From an uncultured Dokdonia sp. (GTDB lineage: Bacteria; Bacteroidota; Bacteroidia; Flavobacteriales; Flavobacteriaceae): a stretch of 59,558 nt of DNA. This document shows, one piece after another, positions 53,524 through 59,558 of this stretch (position 1 is its first letter; every line of letters starts with the position of its first letter). The stretch spans positions 1 to 59,558 of the forward strand of contig CALKZS010000005.1 in the NCBI GenBank assembly GCA_938002835.1, read 5' to 3'. The notes beneath the pieces are model-generated. The model was given only the letters and a program-made list of their open reading frames with translations, was not told the origin of the DNA and searched no databases. The translations under genes and the position numbers were made by a program.

Positions 53524-54599
53524 ATATAGTCATATTTGGTATTGGTAATGTGGGAAGTACGCTCATTAAACAGATAGAAGCCTTTAATAAAAAGGTAGGC
53601 GCTACAAGAATTAATGTTTTTGCAATTGCAAACTCTACTCGAGCTTTATTTCAAGATGATATTATTTCAGATTGGAGTGTGAATTTTGAAGCAGCAGCAG
53701 ATGCGTATACACTAGAAAATATATATGCATTAGCAAAGAATATAAAAGAAAAACAACAAGATCTAGAGGAACCTGAAAGGCAATTTATAGCTGTAGATGT
53801 AACCGCAAGTTCAAGTTTTATAAATAATTATATACCTCTTGTGGAGAATGGATTTCATATAGTGACAGCAAATAAAATTGCAAATACATTATCGTATGAG
53901 TTCTATAAAGCATTAAGAAAATCACTTGAAATACATAACAAGAAATTTTTATACGAGACAAATGTAGGAGCAGGATTACCAGTTATAGAAACTGTCAATA
54001 ATTTGTATAACAGTGGAGAAGAAATATATAAAATTAGAGGTGTATTTTCTGGGAGTCTGAGCTATTTATTTAATACTTTTTCAAAAGAAGAAAAGAGTTT
54101 TTCGGAGATATTATTAGAAGCAGATGAGCTTGGACTTACAGAACCAGATGCACGTGAAGACTTGTCTGGAAAAGATGTTGCAAGAAAGCTATTGATTTTA
54201 GGAAGAGAGGTTGGGTTGATAAATGAATTTGAAGATGTTAAGATTCAATCCTTAGTACCAGATGAGTTGAATGGAGGAGTTACTTTATCTCAATTTCGCG
54301 AAAGCATAAAAAAGCTAAATCCCATTTTTGAGACAAGTAAATCAAGTCTTAAAGAAAATGAGGTGTTGAGACACATAGGTGAGCTCGATTTAAAAGCAAA
54401 CAGCCTAGAAGTAAAGCTTGTTCAGGAGTCTAAAGACACTGCTTTAGGACAAACCAAAGGCGCCGATGCTGTCTTTGAAATTTATACAGCATCCTATGGA
54501 GATAATCCATTAGTGATTCAAGGAGCAGGAGCGGGAAAAGCCGTGACAGCTAGGGGAGTGTTAGGTGATATTTTGAGAGTAGGACAATATTTAAATTAA
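53511..54599 (+). CDS. hom: Homoserine dehydrogenase
   Basis: 362 residues. N-terminal Rossmann motif IVIFGIGNVGSTLIKQI, then VTANKIANTLSYEFY, YETNVGAGLPVIETVNNLYNSGEEIYKIRGVFSGSLSYLFN and ADELGLTEPDAREDLSGKDVARKLLILGRE, the catalytic core signatures. No aspartokinase or ACT domain is attached, so it is the stand-alone form devoted to methionine. Its ATG lies within the metX end (13-bp overlap). A partial palindrome at 54294 encodes FRES. Confidence 0.95.
   Translation: MSQINIVIFGIGNVGSTLIKQIEAFNKKVGATRINVFAIANSTRALFQDDIISDWSVNFEAAADAYTLENIYALAKNIKEKQQDLEEPERQFIAVDVTASSSFINNYIPLVENGFHIVTANKIANTLSYEFYKALRKSLEIHNKKFLYETNVGAGLPVIETVNNLYNSGEEIYKIRGVFSGSLSYLFNTFSKEEKSFSEILLEADELGLTEPDAREDLSGKDVARKLLILGREVGLINEFEDVKIQSLVPDELNGGVTLSQFRESIKKLNPIFETSKSSLKENEVLRHIGELDLKANSLEVKLVQESKDTALGQTKGADAVFEIYTASYGDNPLVIQGAGAGKAVTARGVLGDILRVGQYLN
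54294..54305. repeat. Partial palindrome copy (TTTCGCGAAAGC)
   Basis: Lacks the left GC; read as TTT CGC GAA AGC in hom. Confidence 0.6.
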
Positions 54600-54692
54600 A
54601 GAATAATAATATGATTAACTACTAGTAATCTTTTTTCAAATAGATCTTAAAAGTTTAAGAAACGGTTTCTTTAGGAACTAAAATTAATTGTG

Positions 54693-55868
54693 ATGAGTTA
54701 TAAAAATCCAGAGACAGCGGCTATAAGAATACAAACAGAGCGTAGTCATAATCAGGAGCATTCTGCACCTGTATATCTTACTTCGAGTTTTGTGTTTGAT
54801 GATGCAGAAGAGATGCGAGCTACGTTTGCCGAAGAGAAGCAACGCAATATATACAGTCGTTATACAAACCCTAACTGTGCAGAGTTGGTAGAGAAGGTTT
54901 GTGTGCTAGAAGGAGCAGAGGCAGGAACTTCTTTTGCAACAGGAATGAGTGCTATTTTTAGCACATTTGCGGCATTACTAGATGCTGGCGATCACGTACT
55001 GTCTGCACGATCTATTTTTGGAAATACACATACATTATTTCAAAAGTATTTTCCAAAGTGGGACATCTCACATACCTATTTTGATGTACACAATTTAGAT
55101 TCTGTAGCGTCATTAATACAACCCACGACTAAAATCATCTATGTAGAGTCACCTACAAATCCAGCAACAGATATTTTAGATTTAGAGTTTTTAGGGACGC
55201 TTTCGCGAAAGCATAATCTCATCTTTATTGTAGATAATTGTTTTGCAACACCATACTTGCAACAACCTATAAAATATGGCGCAGACTTGGTCATACACTC
55301 TGCAACTAAGTTATTAGATGGTCAAGGAAGAACGATGGGAGGAATCACCGTAGGAAGTGAAAATTTGATTGATACAATATATCGATTTGCAAGAATTACA
55401 GGACCATCACTCTCACCATTTAATGCGTGGACAATTTCAAAAAGTATAGAAACACTTGCTGTAAGAGTAGATAGACATTGTGATAATGCATTACAACTTG
55501 CAAAAACACTTGAGGCACATCCTAAAGTAAAAAAAGTAAGATATCCATTTTTACCATCGCATCCACAATATGAGCTTGCAAAGAAACAAATGAAAGCTGG
55601 AGGGAATATTGTTACTATACAATTAGATGGAGATGTAACTACTGGGAGAAATTTTTTAAATGCAATACAGATGTGTTCTCTCACGGCAAACCTGGGAGAT
55701 AGTAGAACTATTGTAAGTCACCCAGCGAGTACAACACACGCAAAGCTGCATCCAGAAGAAAGAGCACAAGTAGGTATTGCAGATAGTTTGATACGCATTT
55801 CTGTAGGTTTAGAACATATAGAAGATATACAACAAGACATTATTCAAGCATTAGATACTTTAAAATAA
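54693..55868 (+). CDS. metZ: O-succinyl/acetylhomoserine sulfhydrylase (Cys/Met metabolism PLP enzyme)
   Basis: 391 residues from ATG 54693 (a GTG precedes it). Fold-type I PLP enzyme with the Schiff-base Lys206 in DLVIHSATKLLDGQGRTMGG, NIYSRYTNPNCAELVEKVCVLEGAEAGTSFATGMSAI, and the C-terminal NLGDSRTIVSHPASTTHAKL. These fit the sulfhydrylase group that makes homocysteine from an activated homoserine and sulfide. The exact acyl substrate cannot be read from sequence. A palindrome at 55198-55212 encodes LSRKH. Confidence 0.88.
   Translation: MSYKNPETAAIRIQTERSHNQEHSAPVYLTSSFVFDDAEEMRATFAEEKQRNIYSRYTNPNCAELVEKVCVLEGAEAGTSFATGMSAIFSTFAALLDAGDHVLSARSIFGNTHTLFQKYFPKWDISHTYFDVHNLDSVASLIQPTTKIIYVESPTNPATDILDLEFLGTLSRKHNLIFIVDNCFATPYLQQPIKYGADLVIHSATKLLDGQGRTMGGITVGSENLIDTIYRFARITGPSLSPFNAWTISKSIETLAVRVDRHCDNALQLAKTLEAHPKVKKVRYPFLPSHPQYELAKKQMKAGGNIVTIQLDGDVTTGRNFLNAIQMCSLTANLGDSRTIVSHPASTTHAKLHPEERAQVGIADSLIRISVGLEHIEDIQQDIIQALDTLK
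55199..55212. repeat. GCTTTCGCGAAAGC palindrome (in metZ)
   Basis: Perfect 14-mer with C at 55198. Read as CTT TCG CGA AAG CAT (LSRKH). Confidence 0.95.
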
Positions 55869-55870
55869 TT

Positions 55871-56869
55871 ATGAATGCATCTTTAAGAAAAGCTATTTCA
55901 GAAAGAATCCTTGTACTCGATGGTGCAATGGGAACAATGCTACAGGCTTATAACTTTACAGAAGAAGATTTTAGAGGAGAGCGTTTTAAAGATTTTCATT
56001 TGCCTGTAAAGGGAAATAATGATCTATTGAGTCTCACTCAACCAGAAGCAATTGCAGAGATACATAGCAAGTATTTTGCAGCGGGAGCAGATATTGTAGA
56101 AACCAATACATTCTCAGGAACAACCATTGCTATGGCAGATTATGAGATGGAAAATATTGTGTATGATCTCAATTATGAATCTGCAAGGATAGCAAAAGAA
56201 GTAGCTGTTGTTTTTACAGAAAAAGAACCTCATAAACCTCGTTTTGTAGCAGGAAGTATTGGGCCCACCAATAAAACAGCAAGTATGTCTCCAGATGTTA
56301 ATGATCCTGGATATAGAGCTGTGAGTTTTGATGAGCTGCGCGTTGCATATAAACAGCAAGTAGAAGCATTAATAGATGGTGGCGTAGATATTTTATTGAT
56401 AGAAACGGTATTTGATACATTAAATGCAAAAGCAGCACTGTTTGCAATAGAAGAAGTAAAAGAAGAGCGAGATATAGATATTGCTGTAATGATAAGTGGT
56501 ACAATCACAGATGCTTCAGGAAGAACACTATCTGGACAAACCGCAGAGGCTTTTTTAATTTCAATAGCTCACATTCCGTTATTGTCTGTAGGTTTTAATT
56601 GTGCTTTAGGAGCAAGTCAGTTGCAGCCTCACCTGGAAGCCATAGCGAGTAAAACAAGTTATGGTATTTCTGCACATCCCAATGCAGGATTGCCCAATGC
56701 TTTTGGAGAATATGACGAGACACCAGAACAAATGGCTGTTCAAATTAAAAAATACATAGATAAAAACTTAGTAAATATTGTAGGGGGTTGTTGTGGTACA
56801 ACACCAGAACATATTGAAGCAATTGCAGCATTAACAGTAGGTATAACTCCTAGACCTCTTTCTTTCTAA
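55871..56869 (+). CDS. metH: Methionine synthase, homocysteine-binding module (split MetH N-part)
   Basis: 332 residues covering only the homocysteine S-methyltransferase barrel. It starts [17 protein letters not shown]. Zinc ligands are Cys244 in [13 protein letters not shown] and Cys307-Cys308 in [12 protein letters not shown]. It ends where MetH would continue into the folate domain. The stop overlaps the ATG of the next gene (TAATG), so the two halves are made together and presumably assemble. It starts 2 bp after metZ. Confidence 0.93.
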   Translation: MNASLRKAISERILVLDGAMGTMLQAYNFTEEDFRGERFKDFHLPVKGNNDLLSLTQPEAIAEIHSKYFAAGADIVETNTFSGTTIAMADYEMENIVYDLNYESARIAKEVAVVFTEKEPHKPRFVAGSIGPTNKTASMSPDVNDPGYRAVSFDELRVAYKQQVEALIDGGVDILLIETVFDTLNAKAALFAIEEVKEERDIDIAVMISGTITDASGRTLSGQTAEAFLISIAHIPLLSVGFNCALGASQLQPHLEAIASKTSYGISAHPNAGLPNAFGEYDETPEQMAVQIKKYIDKNLVNIVGGCCGTTPEHIEAIAALTVGITPRPLSF

Positions 56870-59558
56870 TGATAACTATAGAGCAAAAATATCTTAAACT
56901 ATCAGGCTTAGAGCCACTTATTGTTACTCCAGAAAGTAATTTTATAAATGTAGGTGAGCGCACTAATGTTGCGGGTTCTAAAAAGTTTTTACGTCTCATA
57001 AAAGAGCAAAAATTTGATGAAGCCTTATCAGTGGCTCGTGACCAGGTAGAAAATGGCGCTCAGATTATCGACATTAATATGGACGATGGTCTCATAGATG
57101 GTAAAGAGTCTATGGTGCGTTTTCTAAATCTTGTGATTGCCGAACCAGATATCTCTAGAGTACCTATTATGATAGATAGCTCAAAGTGGGAAATCATAGA
57201 AGCTGGATTACAAGTAGTACAAGGAAAGTGTATCGTAAACTCAATAAGTCTTAAAGAAGGAGTAGAGCAATTTAAAGATCAAGCAAAAAAAATAAAAAGA
57301 TATGGAGCTGCCGTTATTGTAATGGCATTTGATGAGGTAGGGCAAGCAGATACTTATGAAAGACGTATAGAAATAGCAAAACGCTCGTATGATGTCTTAG
57401 TCAATGAAGTACATTTTCCTCCAGAAGATATCATTTTTGACCTTAATATTTTTCCTGTAGCAACAGGAATGGATGAGCATAAACGCAATGCCATAGATTT
57501 TATAGAAGGTACACGATGGGTACGTAACAACTTGCCTCATTGTCACGTGAGTGGTGGTGTGAGTAATGTTTCTTTTAGCTTTCGCGGAAACAATACAGTA
57601 CGTGAAGCAATGCACTCTGTTTTTTTATACCACGCTATAAAAGCAGGAATGAATATAGGGATTGTAAACCCTTCGATGTTGGAAGTTTATGACGATATTC
57701 CTAAAGATCTTTTAGAATATGTAGAAGATGTTATTCTCGATAGAAGGGATGATGCGACAGAACGATTACTGGATTTTGCAGAAACAGTAGGCCAAAAAGT
57801 AGCTAAAGAAAAAGAAACCGAAGCTTGGCGTGAAGAAGATGTGCAAAGCCGCATTACAAGAGCTTTAGTAAAAGGAATAGATGCATATATTATAGAAGAT
57901 GTAGAAGAAGCACGTCTATCTGTAGAAGCACCTATACGAGTAATTGAAGGTCATTTAATGACAGGGATGAATGTTGTGGGAGATCTCTTTGGGAGTGGTA
58001 AAATGTTTTTACCTCAAGTAGTAAAAAGTGCTCGTGTGATGAAAAAAGCAGTAGCATATTTACTCCCATATATCGAAGAAGAAAAACTTAAAAACGGAAC
58101 GTCAAATATAAACCAAAGTGCAGGCAAGATATTAATGGCCACTGTAAAAGGAGATGTGCACGACATAGGTAAGAACATTGTCTCTGTAGTACTTGCTTGT
58201 AATAATTATGAGATTGTAGACCTTGGCGTGATGGTGCCTCCAGAAAAAATTATAGAGACAGCCATCGAAGAAGATGTAGATATTATAGGGTTAAGTGGTT
58301 TGATCACACCATCATTAGACGAGATGGTATATCTCGCAAAAGAGTTACAACGTCAAGATATTGATATTCCTATTTTGATAGGTGGCGCAACAACAAGTAA
58401 AGCACATACGGCGGTAAAAATAGATCCGCAATATGAAAATGCGGTGGTACACGTAAATGATGCGAGTAGAGCTGTAACCGTTGTTGGAGATTTATTGCAA
58501 AAAGATACAAAGACAACCTATAAAAGCAAATTGAAGGAGGAGTATAACCGCTTTCGCGAAAGCTTTAATTCAAGACAACGCGTTAAAGAATATTTAACGA
58601 TAGAACAGGCTAGAGCCAATAAATTTCCTATAACATTTAAAGCCGAAGATATTGCAAAGCCTAACAAATTAGGTGTTCAAGTAATAGAAGATTTTGATCT
58701 TAAAAAATTAGAACCATTTATAGATTGGAGTCCGTTTTTTAGAAGTTGGGATTTACACGGTAAATATCCTAATATACTTACAGATGAAATAGTAGGAGAA
58801 CAGGCTACAGATCTATTTGCAGATGCTCAAAAAATGCTTCGTCAAATTTTTGATGAGCAATGGCTCACTGCAAAAGCAACATTTGGACTCTTTAAAGCAA
58901 ATACAAATACTCAAGATGATATTGTATTGAATGTATCAGAGTCAGAAGAATATACCTTTAGAACACTACGCCAACAATCTCGTAAAGCAAAAGGAAAACC
59001 CAATATTGCGCTGTCAGATTTTATAGCTCCTATAGACAGTAATATACAAGATTATATGGGTGCTTTTTGTGTCACTACCGGTTTTGGAACAGCAGAAAAA
59101 GCAAAAGAATTTGAAGAAGCTTTAGATGATTATAACTCGATTATGATTAAAGCACTAGCAGATCGTCTAGCAGAAGCATTTGCCGAATATTTACATAAAG
59201 AAGTGCGTACCAAACATTGGGGCTATGCTAGTGATGAAGCTTTAGAAAATAGTGAGTTAATTAAAGAACAATATCGAGGTATACGACCTGCTCCAGGATA
59301 TCCAGCCTGTCCGGACCATTTAGAAAAAGAGACTATCTGGAAGTTGTTAGGAGTTAAAGAATCTATAGGTGTTGTGCTCACAGATAGTTTGGCAATGTGG
59401 CCAGCAGCCTCGGTAAGTGGGTATTATTTTGGACACCCAGAAGCTCGTTATTTTGGATTAGGAAAGATAAAAGAAGATCAAGTAAAGGACTATGCAGCGC
59501 GTAAGGATATCGCTTTCGCGAAAGCGGAAAAATGGCTCGCTCCAAATATAGCAGATTA
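56869..59558 (+). CDS. metH: Methionine synthase, folate, cobalamin and activation modules (split MetH C-part, 3' end outside window)
   Basis: 896 codons are open to the window edge. Order: pterin-binding barrel ([20 protein letters not shown], ~15-280), cobalamin cap and B12 domain with the axial His431 in [17 protein letters not shown] (DxHxxG), then the SAM-binding activation domain with [15 protein letters not shown]. The last codons ([10 protein letters not shown]) are close to the usual C-terminus, so only a few residues are missing. ATG 56869 overlaps the upstream stop. Two palindromes lie in frame (RFRES at 58549, AFAKA at 59511). Confidence 0.95.
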   Translation, partial: MITIEQKYLKLSGLEPLIVTPESNFINVGERTNVAGSKKFLRLIKEQKFDEALSVARDQVENGAQIIDINMDDGLIDGKESMVRFLNLVIAEPDISRVPIMIDSSKWEIIEAGLQVVQGKCIVNSISLKEGVEQFKDQAKKIKRYGAAVIVMAFDEVGQADTYERRIEIAKRSYDVLVNEVHFPPEDIIFDLNIFPVATGMDEHKRNAIDFIEGTRWVRNNLPHCHVSGGVSNVSFSFRGNNTVREAMHSVFLYHAIKAGMNIGIVNPSMLEVYDDIPKDLLEYVEDVILDRRDDATERLLDFAETVGQKVAKEKETEAWREEDVQSRITRALVKGIDAYIIEDVEEARLSVEAPIRVIEGHLMTGMNVVGDLFGSGKMFLPQVVKSARVMKKAVAYLLPYIEEEKLKNGTSNINQSAGKILMATVKGDVHDIGKNIVSVVLACNNYEIVDLGVMVPPEKIIETAIEEDVDIIGLSGLITPSLDEMVYLAKELQRQDIDIPILIGGATTSKAHTAVKIDPQYENAVVHVNDASRAVTVVGDLLQKDTKTTYKSKLKEEYNRFRESFNSRQRVKEYLTIEQARANKFPITFKAEDIAKPNKLGVQVIEDFDLKKLEPFIDWSPFFRSWDLHGKYPNILTDEIVGEQATDLFADAQKMLRQIFDEQWLTAKATFGLFKANTNTQDDIVLNVSESEEYTFRTLRQQSRKAKGKPNIALSDFIAPIDSNIQDYMGAFCVTTGFGTAEKAKEFEEALDDYNSIMIKALADRLAEAFAEYLHKEVRTKHWGYASDEALENSELIKEQYRGIRPAPGYPACPDHLEKETIWKLLGVKESIGVVLTDSLAMWPAASVSGYYFGHPEARYFGLGKIKEDQVKDYAARKDIAFAKAEKWLAPNIAD
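57579..57592. repeat. Degenerate palindrome-like sequence (GCTTTCGCGGAAAC)
   Basis: Encodes SFRGNN, a motif conserved in MetH, so the likeness may come from protein constraint rather than from the DNA repeat. Confidence 0.3.
58550..58563. repeat. GCTTTCGCGAAAGC palindrome (in metH C-part)
   Basis: Perfect 14-mer with C at 58549, read as CGC TTT CGC GAA AGC (RFRES) in the linker before the activation domain. Confidence 0.95.
59511..59526. repeat. GCTTTCGCGAAAGC palindrome (3' end of metH C-part)
   Basis: Perfect 16-bp copy, encoding AFAKA near the C-terminus. Confidence 0.95.

Overview
This window looks like a chromosomal segment of a marine Flavobacteriaceae (Bacteroidetes). The DNA is AT-rich. 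It encodes the gliding/type IX secretion outer-membrane protein SprA, a RemB-like gliding protein, proline-rich TonB-type proteins and many DUF proteins typical of this phylum. Several upstream regions carry the Bacteroidetes -7 promoter motif TAnnTTTG. The style resembles Dokdonia/Krokinobacter, but that genus call is inference. No rRNA, tRNA, CRISPR array, prophage or intact transposon was found.

Layout. 1-4700: end of an unknown gene, a small lipoprotein, a KAS III-like synthase and gcvP (all on -). 4756-6406: a UbiA-like membrane protein convergent with an ECF sigma factor and its small Cys-rich partner. 6582-10647: a tightly packed minus-strand cluster (SRPBCC protein, TIGR01777 epimerase, methyltransferase, a 25-codon membrane mini-ORF, three small membrane proteins) behind a GbsR-type regulator. 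10770-15190: a glycosyltransferase and two secreted leucine-rich-repeat proteins. 15538-24849 (-): SnoaL-like protein, tricorn-type protease, methyltransferase, map, two thioredoxin-like lipoproteins, gpmI and an M48 protease. 25330-31991: ilvE, a DUF4920 lipoprotein, mnmD and a seven-gene minus-strand operon of membrane proteins with a Coq4-motif protein and a small winged-helix regulator. 32095-32558: a gene remnant cut by an IS5-like transposase remnant. 34258-47207 (+): ruvA, sprA (2492 codons), gcvH, a VanZ-like gene, two TonB paralogues and remB. 47414-49778: a methyltransferase-like protein, an AraC/GyrI regulator and a CIA30 protein. 50306-59558: metK and, divergently, metX-hom-metZ-metH(N)-metH(C).

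Functional themes. The right end is a methionine/SAM cycle module. metK lies behind an apparent SAM-II riboswitch with its own promoter, and the divergent met operon lies behind a SAM-I riboswitch, so two unrelated SAM-sensing RNAs share one intergenic region. sprA, both TonB proteins and remB form a cell-envelope/gliding block. gcvP and gcvH supply one-carbon units but are unlinked.

Unusual structure. (1) A perfect palindrome, GCTTTCGCGAAAGC, occurs 13 times (plus degenerate copies), between genes and inside genes in all three reading frames. (2) Two ~200-bp MITE-like elements with 19-bp terminal inverted repeats lie 35 kb apart. One is inserted in a ~120-bp intergenic repeat whose uninserted copy sits beside the second element. 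(3) The N-terminus of RemB resembles the C-terminal domain of the two TonB paralogues just upstream. (4) SprA carries an Asp-rich calcium-repeat-like insertion.
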